Shown: one piece after another, positions 1 to 13,290 of the stretch
Layout: each line of letters begins with the position of its first letter
Position numbering within the stretch: the stretch's first letter is position 1
Assembly (NCBI GenBank): GCA_002205965.3
Contig: NADL03000594.1
Location: 2,666,001-2,730,000 of the forward strand
Direction: 5' to 3'
Source: Kappaphycus alvarezii
Taxonomy: Eukaryota > Rhodophyta > Florideophyceae > Gigartinales > Solieriaceae
DNA length: 64,000 nucleotides
Notes under the pieces: generated by a model
Database searches by the model: none
What the model saw: only the letters and a program-made list of their open reading frames with translations
Told to the model about the DNA's origin: nothing
Made by a program: the position numbers and the translations under genes

Positions 1-240
1 GGAAGAGATGAAATCAGGTAAGATGAGGTTTCAATGGGGTACGGATTGGGGTCAGATATATGCGCGACGGGCGGCATTACGGGTTTGATGGACGTGGAGG
101 CGGAAGCGGAGGTATTGAGTGGAGATGAGGGAATGGGTGTAGAGGGGATTGAAGGGGGTAGGGAGGGTTTTTTCCATTTCTTGACGATGAATAGCAAAGT
201 AAATATCAATCGAGAAAATGCAGCACTGGTCTACTGAATT
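1..240. other. GC-rich edge, possible end of a host gene
   Basis: The first 180 bases are G-rich on the plus strand and contrast sharply with the AT-rich sequence that follows. Host genes in this window begin C-rich on their coding strand, so this could be the 5' end of a minus-strand gene: a methionine codon at 177-175 opens a 41-residue frame that stops at 54-52. It could equally be the 3' end of a plus-strand gene entering from the left. No domain is recognisable, and both readings are inference from composition. Confidence 0.2.
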
Positions 241-3200
241 GATGAATATTGTTTAAACAGACTACCCCATATACTGGCTGTTCGTTTTTGTCAGAAAAAG
301 AACTTTTCAAAAACGGAAATTATATATATTTAGGATATTCAAAAAGAATATTTGCAGATTAAATATTCGTAGTGAGATTCTGGCGCCATGCGGAAAACAA
401 AAAAATCATACCCTACACTGCAGTTTGGAAACCTATCTTTGAAAGATAGGTTTCCCACAAATAGAGACTGGAAGCAGTTCCAGCCATTCACAAAAGAATG
501 CTTGTTGTATAGAAAAGTTTAAGCTTGATGATAAAACAGAAAAATTATAGAAATACTGAAAATTCAAGCGAATATTTCATATTTAAAATGCATTTCACCT
601 GTTTTTTAACCATAGTACAAAATATGTCTCCATTGACATTTTTAAGTCAATAGAAGAGCTATGTTCACATATTTCATGTCATGTATGAGGCAAGAAGTGA
701 CTAAAAAAATAATTTTCAAACAATTTTCAAATACTTGGCACATATTTTGCGAATATAAGCAAAAATATTCGAAAATTTTGTTTATAGTTGTATATCAATA
801 TTTTAATTAAAAATGTACGGAAAAGAGATTATAGCAGAAATCTAAACATTTATTAGCGCAAGTTTCAACTAATCTCTTCTCTCATTTGGGCTTGAGAAAA
901 ACAGCATCCTTCAAAGAAGATGGGTTTTCCGCTGCAAACAGAGAGAAACAAAATAATTGAGGCCGATATGCACTTCTTGGTGGGGATCATGAATGGGGTA
1001 GAAGTACTAAGTTGCGCCGCTTCCGTGGTGCGATTGGGTGGCTGGGGAGGTATAGAATCTGATGCACGCACTACTTCCTTCTGAGACAGAGTCTTACAAC
1101 ATGCTTTGGGGACTATTTTTGAAGAATTATTTAATCGAGCATATCAATTCATTCATGGTTGCTGTTGACGAGAAAATGGTCGGTTATGGTGTCGAAAGAA
1201 CGTCAAATAAATTTAATTGTTTTATATTTTACATCTGTACTCTTTGAATTTATTACTATAATTGGTTGTGTTTATTTATGACCCGTGAAAATTGAATTGG
1301 CAAACGTTTGCAACGGATGGAACTCTCTATTTATAAGATAAGTGTTGACGGCACTGAATTTATGATATGTACGCGACTCTTTTTATCCCTGAGTGGTACA
1401 TTCATAGGTCTTAAAGCGCTGATTTGCGCTATGGACTCGGTTTGAGAGTGAAAAAGACAACATATTATGTGCGTATGTCCTATTTCCACGTAGATCCTTT
1501 ACTGATCTAAAGATATATCGTTCCAATATCAAGACAGGGCTTTTGTCGTATGGGGAAGATATTGCGAATAATGTTTTTCGTGATTTTAATAAAAGGACTA
1601 AAACAGACGAATAAGTGGATTTAAAGTATATCCGTGACCTATATGAGTCCTCTAACAAATGCATTCAGCAATTAAAGGTGATAGGTGACAGGTTTTGGCA
1701 CAAACTTGATTTATACAGTAAGTGATTTTTGCCGTGTTGAACGTAGTCCAGCTCTGCATTCAAAACGTAGAGAAAGTGTTCTTTGATAACAAATATTTTA
1801 CAAATTTCACAACATTCGTACTTTCCCACATCTATCTAAATTAATTTTACCGTATCTCAGATGCTGAAGACTTTACCCATCGCTGCAAAGCCAATTTAGA
1901 GAGATCTACCGGGATTTCAGTTGCTTTCGCAGATATTCTGCGATAGGAATGCCCAGGTTTGTTTCTTTGAGCGCATCAATCAAGGAGCCGTGCAATTTTA
2001 CTACTAATTTTTGTTTCGAAATATAGTATATCATGGTTGCAATGTGTTGCAAATTTCATTGAAGATGAAGGTGGGACTAAGAGCATCGGTATCAATGGGA
2101 CAGGTAAGGATTAATTACGTACATTTTCTTCAGTTCTGTACTGCTTTTCAATATCAATTTATTAAATTTTGAGATCGGTAGTTTCTCTTTAGTTTTTTCC
2201 AGCGAAAATTTTCTGAATCTAAAAAACTTTTCACTTCGGACCGATTAGTCAATTCTGATCCCTTTTCTGCTTTCTTCGTCTAAGGAACTATACTCAATAG
2301 AACCTAAACAATTTTTGCCTCTTAGATTGGCATTCGGTTGAGGCCTAGGCCAATGAAAAATGGCGACTGACTGCGAAATTATTGTTTTCCGAAAATACAT
2401 AATTAGATTTGAAATTTAAGTTTACCCCGAAACCATTTTGCAGTGATACATAAAAAAGGTCTGCACTTCTATCGCACAAATGGATAGTATTATTCAGTTA
2501 AAAAACCGTTCCTGGATTTCGATAAATGACTATCGGGAAGTTTTATCTCGCCCTCTGTCTTGTAGAATGACCTGAAGTTCATGGGATCAAATTTCTACGA
2601 ATGGACTACGCGTAATAGTAAGTTAAAATTTGTGATACCGTAACAGTTTTGTAAGCACTGAAATGAGATCTTTGTATTTTCGAGGTCAATGATGTTTTCA
2701 AGAAATGGATTCAACTACTTGTAATGTGGTGTGAAGTACTTTTAGGTGCAATGAGAGGAGCTCCTCTGAGCATTCAGAACGACTTTACCCTTACTGTACC
2801 CTTACGAGAATTCTCTTGGATAAAGACATTGCACTGACTCCTGAAATGTTCTTGGTCATCAAACTAGTCATTTATAGCGATCATATAAAGCTTCTGATAT
2901 GTTGAAACTGAGGAAGAAAGGATATGCAACCCCTTACGGAGTTGATTTTTGCCGTATGAGAACATAAAATTCATCGTTGTTTAACATTTGAAAAGGCCTA
3001 TCTCTAGGCCGACGTTCCCCGCCGTCCCCTTATATCAAAAGATATTGAATTTTAGAATAATTGCATGAAGCTAAGGGTCAGGAAAGGAGTCCTTTGAAGT
3101 TAACTCTTGTTACGTTTCCTGTACGCTAGGACCTGAGAGGAGGTCAATATACGAGAATAAGGTATTCGGTGCTCAGTAATGCGCAAAATAATCTAGCAAT

Positions 3201-4883
3201 TCGTGGAATGGTTTTTTGAAAGCTACCGGAAAATGGAGTCGACTGCATAAGTAAGGAAAACTTGGGAAGCTTTATTGATATAAAAAACAATTAAGGTACA
3301 CTGTAGAAGTATAATGCAATTTTCAAGTCCACCACCAGCTCTTTGTTTTCGAAGCTATGAAGAAAATATTCTGTATAGCCCCTAGAAACTTGTGGAAGAC
3401 ACTACAGGTGCCGTATCTCGCTAAAATACCGACATAAAAGTGCTAGCATTAATCAACGACTTTCGTAAATACTTTGCGATTTGGTAAAGAAGGCAATATT
3501 AAAATATGAGGCACTAAACAACCCATTCGCGAGTTGTTTCGAGCGGGAGAGGTGCTAAATATTTTACTCTCAAATTTTAGTTCTAACTTTCGGTAGTTCT
3601 ATGGAATGATTTCCACCAGAAGCGTATGAATTTTGGAGCATTGGAGAAATATTGGAACCTGTGTTTTATTTGATTTACTCAGGAAATCATGGATTTTAAT
3701 GCGGCTCGTTTTTCTTGTGAAGGAAGCGAAAAAGGACATAAAAAAAGTTTCCTCGCTCTTATGTCAATTTACTGATGCGAGACAGGAACGATGATGAGAA
3801 GGCTGCCAGTAACTTCTCATAATTTTTCTGTGATACAAAGAGCAAATAAAAATTCAGGCTTATCTACAGATGGTCACTCCATATTAATGTACTTGACTTT
3901 GTTGGGGAATGCGGGTGGCTCGTGAAACAATATGAGAAGGAAGTAGAATAAGATTAGATGATCTGTACAGCAATCAAAGCCCTCCTCAACTTCAATGATT
4001 TTTCAAGTTCGTTGGTTTACTTCTGTCATGAATTGGAAAAGGCTGGGACAAGCCAAGTATTGAATACAGAGTAAAGCAGCAATCGAGAACAAGCGGCTTT
4101 CCGACTTCCTCCCCATCAGGTACCCTTACAATTTCAAGTACCTAAGCCTACCGTTTTATAATTTGTCTAAACTTCTTAGACATCTTAATTGCTAAGTGAA
4201 ATACCGAATGGGTACCGTAAATAGATTTCCCTCGCATATCTTTAAAAATATTACCAATGTTGCCCACCAGTGCACCAGAATTGGATCTGTTGAGAAAATA
4301 TGTCAAAAATTTGGAAGAAAGACCGGAAAAACGATTCGACGATCGACTTCACATAATCAAATCGCAGCTGGAGAGCCATAATATTACAATCAAGAAGAAT
4401 CATTCCCGTACCCTGAAGGCAGCTAAACTTTGATCCTACCGCCATGAGCCTGCAATATTTTCAAATAAGTGCCGTAGAAACTCACACCGGAATAATCGTT
4501 GTGAAAATTGCAGATTTGTGGTCACTATGAGATAATCTGCCGTTCAAAAGATAAAAAAGGGCAACTATCTCGGAAGCAAGAAGCGAATTGGGACTACAAA
4601 AGAAATTTTACAGAACAAACAGGTCAAAGTTTCGACACAGGCTGATAAATCATCTATCGCTGAGGAAACTTGATCAAGTCAATTTGAAAAGGATGGATAT
4701 AGAAGGAATATTTCACCAGTAAATTGTTTAAATTATGAAACACATGAACATGTATCAACACCTGTACCCCCGACGAGGAAGTCAGATCAATATGTTCCCA
4801 GAATGGAGATCATTGTAGCAAGGAAAATGAAAAAAGAATAAAAGAATCAATAGTACGGCACAGAGAGTAATAGAATATGTGAA
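241..4883. other. AT-rich stretch without recognisable genes
   Basis: About 4.6 kb of AT-rich DNA with stops frequent in all frames. No open frame here is long or resembles a known family. The only clear structure is the short palindrome at 427-455. The stretch probably consists of repeats too decayed to name; this is inferred from the identifiable fossils on its right. Confidence 0.5.
427..455. repeat. 29-bp palindrome
   Basis: Two perfect 14-base inverted arms (left arm 427-440, right arm 442-455) surround a single central G. As RNA it would form an 11-bp stem with a 7-base loop. It stands alone in AT-rich DNA, with no gene nearby for it to terminate or regulate. Confidence 0.8.
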
Positions 4884-7400
4884 GAATTTCAATTTAGTAT
4901 CCGAGCTCACGTCTGCGCCACTTGGAACAAAATTTGGTCACTTTTTTAAGGTGATAAGTAGATAACAAAAGGTAAGAACTCCAAAAACTTGTAAAGTCTT
5001 GTAAGTCCGCCAAGGAAAAGGACTTTTTCACTCGGCCTAGACAACAACAAGAAGTCTTAATTTATTACCAGTCAAAGTCTTGAGAACGAAAAAAATTTTC
5101 TCTTCGATTCAAATACTGTTCAAAATCTTATATAAGAAAAGGTACCGACTGTCTCTAAATTGTTCCAACTACACCAAATATAACTGATGCTGACGGAGTA
5201 GTATCAAAATATGTGGATGAAACTGACGAATTTCCGTTTTTTCGCAGACTCTAAAGTTCATATGGATTTTTTCATGTCTGCCCTATTTCATGATGCAATC
5301 ATTGTTTGTCAAACTATGGAATAATTGGCGAAATGCATTAAACAGGGAAGCCAAATTGTCTTGATTGAAATAGTCACCAGAATTATAAAGATACCCCTGG
5401 ACTTCGACAAATGTGTACATACGGAGGGTTTAAGGGAAACAAAAAGTGAATATTTCACACCCACGTATAAAATCGAAGGATAAAAAACCAAGAAGTCTGA
5501 CAATGTAAAATATATGCTCTATAATTCCTTATGGGCATGAGATAATTATGATTTCGGATTTGAAACAGACGACTGTAATTTTCAGAAAAAAAGAGCTCGC
5601 AAAACGAGTTTGTAAATTACTCACCGTAGAAGCTGCAATGATAAATGGCTATTACGAGTGAAATGGTGATATTCAGACTCGAAGTGATACAATTTTGCCC
5701 TTATGAATGCACCAGATAAATTCCAAGGATTTTTTGAATGAAGTTTTAAAAATAATTCCATTTTCGATAGTCTATATTGATTATCTGATTTTGGATGAAA
5801 GTATATTGGCAATTAATAGAGTTTCGTGTAAGATATCTGAGTACAGCGTGAAAATTAAGTTAATTAAATACATCTTTCCGTGTAATTCTTTCCTGCTTCT
5901 AGGCCGTTTTACTGATGACATAAAGTTACCCCATATTTTAGACCATGAAGGGACTACGGTTGATCCAGAAAAATAAAGTTAGCACCAGCTCCCCCTTAAA
6001 ATCGGAAGTTCGAATCTCCTTCGGTCCATAGGCATATTACTGAATATCCATCGAATCTTCTAACAGTTCTATACGATCTGTTATATCCAAAAAGGATGAA
6101 AGATGAAGGAAATATATTTTAAAATTTGCACTTGGAACTTTAAGCGACGCGGCAAGGAGACAATCAGTATGCAACAATGAAGAACTGGCTTTCATTTTCG
6201 CGTTAAAAAAGTTCCTCTTCTATCCATTACCCCTCTAAATGTTTGTGCTGATAACTGAAGACCAGGAACTGAAGACACATAAATGCACAGAGAATTTGTA
6301 CATCAAAGTTTGGTTGTGTGGCTGCAAATTTTGATGGAGTATCGGGTTGAAATTGTGCGAAGACCCGGGCGACACAATCAGCCCGCTTATTAGCTTCTCT
6401 TCGGAGCTATCCATTGAATTTGAGTGCACAATCTTTCGCCAACGTCATCAGAGCTACCGAAACGCGATGTTCTGATTGGTACCAGTATGAAGCTAAGCTT
6501 TAGGAACTCATGAAAATCCTTGATAGCCTGTAAATGAGGAAGGTTGACGTTGTGTCCAGGGACAAGGTACGCAGGAACCCAAAAATATTTAGGCTATGTA
6601 AATGGAAACTCTTCTGACACACCAAATAGTTCTCTAGACTACTAACCATATTGAAAGAGGAGATAAAGATCTCATGGCAATCTCGGAACAACCGAGAAAT
6701 TTATTACCGAAAGAATTTGTTGGCCAAAAATCCATAAAGATTTTATGAATTTTGTGAAAATATGTGAAAACTGTCGAAACTAGACTCTGATCCGAAAGTA
6801 AAAGACAACTCTAAGCTTCCCGGTTTCATATCTCCTCGAAACCTTTTCAATCAACTTTTCTGGCTCATTAAAGGAAACTTGAAACAAACTTTTTCTCACA
6901 GGAGTAAAACATCTTGCTGGGTGTGCACTGACAGTTGCAGTAGAGAAGACCAGTGCTAAGTTGGTCCTGAAAAGCACCAAACAAGAGATAGTAGAATAGT
7001 TTGTCAGGAAAAAGGATCATATCAGATAACGTCCTTTGTTTCATTGCAACGCCACTTTTTCGCTTTTGAAAGGAAAATGGATTCATTTTAAAACTATTCT
7101 CGCTTATTGTAGTATGTGAAAAAGGAAAAGCGGAAACAATGAAAGAAAAAAATAAAGGATGTAAATTGAAAACCGAACTGCAAAACGCTTTAGCAAAAGC
7201 ATTATACGGTTATCACCGGAGAAGCGGAAGAACTTGCCGCTCGCCGCTAGACGTTTTCTTTAGTAGAATCAAGAAAGCTGAAAGGATACACGGTAGCAAA
7301 AAAAACCCGATGAAGAAAGTAGAGAAGGCGAATGACTGGCTGCAAAAGACATAAGCTCACGTCGCGCTATAGCTGAAGCAGCAGAAGAAAGTTAGGATAA
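4884..7400 (+). mobile_element. Ty3/Gypsy-type LTR retrotransposon fossil
   Basis: A broken Gypsy-type element, read on the plus strand. Reverse transcriptase palm sequence is recognisable at about 5,707-5,976, ending in a motif of the form DHEGTTVDPEK that is typical of this family. The end of the RNase H domain is seen near 6,300-6,380 (VEIVRRPGRHNQPA). Integrase-like sequence near 7,140-7,360 includes a stretch (ALAKALYGYHRRSGRT) that resembles the late integrase core. A sequence like a primer-binding site for initiator tRNA lies at about 4,894. The element is short for its family and has many breaks. It has drifted strongly to A and T, so it looks old. Boundaries are uncertain. Confidence 0.6.
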
Positions 7401-10400
7401 CAGAGTCCATAATTTTTCAGAATGCTCTACTAGAGTACTTGTCATATATTTAGAATAAATGCAGCATATTTTTCGGTTGCCAGTCTCTCAGACCCTGGAT
7501 TGTAACGGATGCAAGAAACCCTATTTAACAGCTCTCCCAGAGCTTGGAAAGGAGGTGAAGAAGGGCTACCTAATTACTTCTCCTCGTTCCATACCGTGAA
7601 ACACCAAAATATTTCTGAATGGTTGGAAAAAACCTCAAGATAAGGATTTTCTCGTTGACAGTTTAATGATCCTTGCATCGGTGAAAAATTTGCCTGGGAA
7701 TAGATTCACTCAACGGAGAGAGTATGCAGAGACACATGTCTCCTACATTTCTTTGTGCAGAAGCACAAGTCTCCTTTAGTTCTTTATCAATATTGCGTTC
7801 TATTTTAAGGTAATATACTCTATTTTTCTCTCAGAGGATAGCTATAATTTGTTAGTACAGGGTTTTAGTTGTTACGAAATGGGAAATTTATCGATTCTAG
7901 CCAAGATTTCATGCTATTCCTGTATAAATATTCCTTGGTAAGGTATTTTCTTTTCCCTCTTCATGACTTGCCACAATCATAAACCAGTGCTATGAGGAGC
8001 AGTTGCAATCAAGAAACAAAGTTCATGAATTTCAATCTGGTATCGGACTTGAAGTACAGTTCAGTTCTTTTCTAGTTCGCAGCATTAATTACGTGCAGCC
8101 AAAAAGGATCAATAATGCATAACATGGAGAGAACCTCCCCGACGAAATGGTAATGGCCAGAGGAGGACCTGTCAAGGGCCCCAGAAAGCCATGAAAAGGA
8201 TATAAAAGTCCGCCAAGAGGCCCTTTTGCCGACTTTAGTGCACCGGGAATGTTTTTGAAAGCTCATCCAGGGAACCTGCCGTATCTTAATCCATAATCAA
8301 CGTTCATAACCATGAAGAGCATCAAGTAGGTATATGTATGAATTATTACTCACCGAGCTCCACACCTCCAGCTTGACATGATGAACGTCTGGAACTAGAT
8401 ACTCCACAAGAGTACCGAATGATAAGTTATAATCTTTGATAGAAAAAGATATACAAATAAATACCCCTTCCGTAAGTACTCCTGAGCAAATAAGGTACTA
8501 TGGAAGTTTATTTTGGCTTTATGGATAGTTAAGCATAGCGAAGTTGGTTTTTCTATGAAGTTTCCTATGCTTTTAAGTAATACAGGCTACACCCAGTTAG
8601 GCCCTCGCTACGGCTATAAAAGGTCGACAATCGAAAAATTAACCTTCTTTTACTATATTTTGTGAGCTACTTGATTTAATGAGAATCTCGCTCGGGCTTT
8701 TTTGTCTCAAATTTACCTGACAATTTCCCAATTGTGTTTTCTGGTTCCCAATTTACCCAAAATTTCTTCCGCATCCTACTATATTTATTTTAAAATGTTC
8801 CAAGATTTCATATCCTGTACTATGTTCATAAAAACATAGCAAGCCTCTAAAAATAGCTAAAAATATATTTGTAATTAGAGGTGCGTCGCAGCCGGGGCAG
8901 CATTCGACCTAAGGTACGTCATCTAGATCTGCAAATTATCCTACAGTATAAAGACACACATGAGGTATCTATGAGGAAATATGCGCAGCGTTTTACCGTC
9001 AAGAAAAGGGACGCGTGTCAATTACAAATTCAACTCTTGTGAACAAATGAAGATGGAGGTATCAGCAGTTCGGGGAGTTGACATGGCCTTTGGTCAAGTT
9101 CCCTGCGGAGGAATTTTGCTTAAATCTGCGAGATTCCTCGAGCAACTCCTCCAAAATCCACGGGAAAACAAAACAGAGTCCGTTGAGTTGTATTACACAG
9201 TCTAATATTGCGATGTTTGCCGATACTTCGTGAGAACTGCTTGATTTTTCCGAATGATGGGTATTCAGGCATTTTGTGAGCCGTTGCCTAGACCGGCTTT
9301 CTGTGGCCCCCTCTTAGCCAATTGTGTGTCCCTAAGAATGCTCTCCTGTTGCTGCTAAGTAATGGAAGGCTTAGTCTTGACACATGAGGAAGTTGGTTGG
9401 ATGTCCCGCAGAGCCATATGACGGATTGAATTACGTAGTTGTGCCGATATTTCATTGACTATGTTGTTGACCGTGGGCTGATTTCAATTAAAAAACAATT
9501 TTTGAGCGAAAGTTCCCTGAAGTCAAGCATATGGGTCAAAACTAAACACAGATGGTGATGTTAATTATCTACTTTATTAACTTTTTATTATATTAAGGTC
9601 TAAAATGCTCTTTACTTTTACTCAAACAGATAATTCGCCTTTACTATATCTAGCAGATGATTTTGCTCCAAATAAAGCTATAATTAGATTACAGAATCGG
9701 GTTGAAACTTTAGCTTGTTCAAATAAAATTTTTTAAAAGTATAAATTTTATCCAATTTTCGCTCTTAAAGTTTCTAAAATTCTATTTTTATGAACCTTGA
9801 CTCCATCTTCTTATCTTCAGTTATTGAAATGAATTCTTTATCAGAATTGATATTCGATATATATTTTTGGAAACATAATGTTTTATTCAGAGAAGGAAAT
9901 AATACGTACGATATGGAACGGTCGAACTAGACGTGTGCAGAATTTAAACAATTTTGATCTTGGCTTAAAGGATTATCCTGACGCAGTCATCTCTCAACAT
10001 TTTCTGTAATGCTAAGGGAGAAAATTTATTCATAAAAAGAAAACTGTAACTCTTTTAACTGTAGTCTCTCGATATTTTGACGGTACCATTACTGTCATCT
10101 TTGAGGGTAGAAAATCCGGTTCCTTACGAATTGAAATCAATTCCTCCATTCTAATATATTCATTTCCATATACTTATCTTTAACAATTAAATTTACATCT
10201 TACAAATTAACAAAAACTTTTGCATCAAAAAAAATATTACGTATGAGGTTTCTAGTTATGCTTACGGATTGTCCGTCTGCATCCGAAAATCAGTTATGTG
10301 ATTCAATCATACGTATGTGGTGTCTAGTTATGATACTGATTTGTACAACTGCATCCAAAAGTCAGTTATGTGATTCCACCATATGTATAAGGTTCCTAAG

Positions 10401-11320
10401 TATGATGAAGATTGGACCGACTGCATCCAAAATCAGTTATGTGGTTCTATAATAAGCTTGCGCCTTAGACTAGGAACAAAAGACTCCACATTGCCTAATT
10501 TTTCTTCTAAACTCAATGTAACACTTTTCTGCAGCTGCATTTCCCCCCTAATCCATACAATTATGCATTCTTACTTTTTCTCCTCTTCATTCCCCCCTGA
10601 TATACGCATGCTTTCCTTGGATCCCCTCTTCGCGCCAATATAGATCTTCTTTCTAGTCATCGAGTTCAGATTGGCATCATAAAGGCTCTGATCGCCCCTT
10701 TTTTTCGATTAAATTCACTTAGAGCATTTCTGTCAGCAAGAAACAGGGTAATCAAAAAATGCTCCAGTCCACTTCAATATCCTCTGTTCGATCTCTCGAC
10801 AACTTCTCAAGCCGAAAAAAGGTCTAGATTGTTGCCGAGAACGTACCGTATCACCTTTTCAAGGTCTTCCTCTCTCTCCAACTCTCAGAATAAATTTTAC
10901 ACCTTTAACCCCTCGGCAAAATAATTCGATAAATGTAGTTGAAAACCCGTAATCGCGGCAATTTACAACGAGTGCACAGTAATATAGTCAGTGCATTCTT
11001 CATCAAGCTTTACCCAAGGAGAAGTAAAAACACTCACTAAAAATTGCCGACCCCTCCACAAATAAATCGTGAGAAAATATGCCAATTGATGGTTAACTAT
11101 TGCTTCCAACCACTAAATGATCTTCTATAAAATTTTTCGTTGGAGATTATTGATTTCACATTATGTTTTAAGAGATTGGAAAGAATAAATGATGTGTGAG
11201 TCTTTTGTAAGTTGATTCAAAATCGCATATATCAAAATGAAAGTGTATATATCAAAACGCATTAGAATAAAAAGTATTTAATGAATCTAGATACATAGCA
11301 TAGTGGAGTAAAGAGACGAT
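7400..11320. other. AT-rich stretch, possible LTR and minisatellite
   Basis: No host gene is recognisable. The part from about 7,500 to 8,036 may be a long terminal repeat, because it is followed by a second primer-binding-site-like sequence at 8,037-8,048 that resembles the one at 4,894. From 8,050 to 10,200 nothing could be identified. The 72-bp minisatellite at 10,239-10,453 is listed separately. Confidence 0.4.
10239..10453 (+). repeat. 72-bp tandem repeat, three copies
   Basis: Three adjacent units start at 10,239, 10,311 and 10,383, each 71-72 bases long. All carry the shared core CTGCATCC followed by CAGTTATGTG. Because 72 is a multiple of three, the units stay in one open frame as repeats of 24 residues. 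There is no sign of a gene around them. Copies differ at many positions, so the duplication is not recent. Confidence 0.85.
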
Positions 11321-11329
11321 CAAAGATAT

Positions 11330-11900
11330 TCAAAAAACTAGCCTATTGCGGTAAGGACTTGAATCAATCCATCTGGCGAATTTCATTCCGTTAATATAAA
11401 TTTGAGAGCCCTTTTCTGTGGAAAAATGAAATAATTTCGTAACCAAGCCAAAGATTTGCAATTCTCCATAATACATGCGCATTGAAGGATTGAACATACC
11501 CCATAGCGCCAAATATTTTGAAAAGGCTATCCCCAACTTTAGGGTAATATAATACTCCAAGCCTATCCATAACAGCACGGCTTGCCCATCCGGAAACATA
11601 GAAAGTGAATCTGTGGCTCAGATCAGAAATCAGAGTTGAATTATGTGCAAAAAGATCGCGACAGAGTACAATTCTCAAGTTTTAGGCACCGCATGAAATT
11701 CTCCACACACCTTCGAAATCATATCATGTGCACTTGGCATGCTAAAAAGCTTGGAATCAATTTAGAAGGAGATTCGTCATACCTTTCTCGAAGACCAAAA
11801 TATTTGCGAACGTTTCTGATGTGAAAGTGCTTCTTCAGCTAACCTGATGATCGTATCGACACATCTTTCAGCGCAGCCTGAAAGAATATCTTGCAGTCTC
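11330..11900 (-). mobile_element. Ty1/Copia-type fossil, integrase part
   Basis: On the minus strand, a translated stretch resembles the end of a Copia integrase. It has the family's order: a segment ending in asparagine and leucine-rich sequence, then the F-G-x-x-G-Y-V type motif (IFGAMGYVQSF), then a WLGYEIISFFHRKG stretch like the family's FLGY-x-x-x-x-KGY. No other domain could be joined to it with confidence, and no terminal repeats were found. The piece is AT-shifted and broken, so it is probably old. Confidence 0.45.
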
Positions 11901-12396
11901 CCAATGATTTCGTTCGTACAATTTAACGAAAAAGCTGGGAGAAAAAGTTTTTCTTGGTATACGTGGTGTAATAGAACTCTCTTCGCCTTTTACCTCAGTT
12001 TCCTTATGATATAAGAGGTCAGAATTCTCCAAGCATGCTCGATTATCTATAGAATTCCATGGGCTCTTTGTGACCTTTATAAATTCGTAAAGGATTAAAC
12101 TGACTCTAGGGTTCCATTTATTCAGTTCTTGATTTATCCCAATTTATTCTCCATCTAAATTTGGCTTATGCGAATCGTATGCCCACAAAACTTAATATTT
12201 TCTAACAAATAAAAAAATAAAGAATGCACTACTTGCATAAGTGTAACATACAAATTCTTAATTCAAATTAATCTTTTTCACAGTATTCAGTAAAATCTCG
12301 TAACAATCCCTTTTTTCTTCTAATACATCTCTATTTAGCGCCAATTACAAGCATAACTTAAAAAACCGGGAAAATGTCGAATATGAGTAAAATAGC

Positions 12397-12498
12397 TTGA
12401 TTGAAAATGTTCCTGAAGCAACTGTAGTTAATACAAAAATGATACGGTTGATTGAAAATGTTCCTGAAGCAACTCCGCCAATACGGAAGTGATACTAA
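12397..12498 (+). repeat. 51-bp tandem duplication
   Basis: Two adjacent 51-base units start at 12,397 and 12,448. Their first 27 bases are identical, including GAAAATGTTCCTGAAGCAAC, and the rest has diverged. Confidence 0.85.
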
Positions 12499-13245
12499 AA
12501 TGCGAAAAAAATCGTCTAATCCTTATTTCGTACTGCATAAACGCCTTATTCACGATCAATATGATTAAGACGTTACAGAACCAAGCTTCCTGAAATTTTT
12601 GGCAGTTAAGCTGCACATTAGATAATCAATTACTTCAAATTTCTGTGGAAATTTGACAAGCATGATACCTCCACTGAAAGTAGCACTGTAAGATCTTGGG
12701 TGGCACTTATAACTGGAAGCATAATATCCTAACTGAATAAATTTGAATGCAGTTATCGACGTTAGGGCATAAAAACAGTAAATTTTGTCATCAAACCTCT
12801 TTTCATATCTCTTACTTTCGTGGTGATAATACTACGTTCTCAATTTTTCGGATGGTGCCCTCGATATCTTCCTTAGAGCAAGGACGAAATCTAGAAGCAC
12901 TGTATTCGAAAATGATTCATGGTAGCATTCGTTCGGATGTGGAATCCATTTATATATTCTAGGGAAACTGGTACAATACATAGTGATGGCTCTACATACC
13001 CCCATCTTATCAAAGGCTCCAATGCCGGAATGGCTCCATATGTGGATAATACTGGAGTTTAAGGCATTTTTGAAAAGAAACTGGACATTTAAAATTCACC
13101 AAGAACCGGTGTACAAAGATTCTGCCGCTTTCCCATGTAAAAAAGTCGAGTTACATACCTACTCACTTCTTTTGGTCATTCGGAATATCATTTTCTTTGA
13201 TAACTGTTAAGTTTATTCAAACCCGTGGAAGTCTCTTAGGACTCA

Positions 13246-13290
13246 ACAGTATGTAGCTACTCAGTATGTAACTACTGAGGTATATAGCTT
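13246..13290 (+). repeat. 15-bp imperfect triplet repeat
   Basis: Three consecutive units of about 15 bases of the form CAGTATGTAGCTACT. The second has one change and the third is degenerate. No gene is associated. Confidence 0.6.

Noticed and set aside
5910-6030. A tRNA-like T-arm (AAGTTCGAATCTCC) followed by GGTCCA.
   Set aside because: No matching D-arm or anticodon arm could be drawn, and the sequence is part of the Gypsy reverse transcriptase region.
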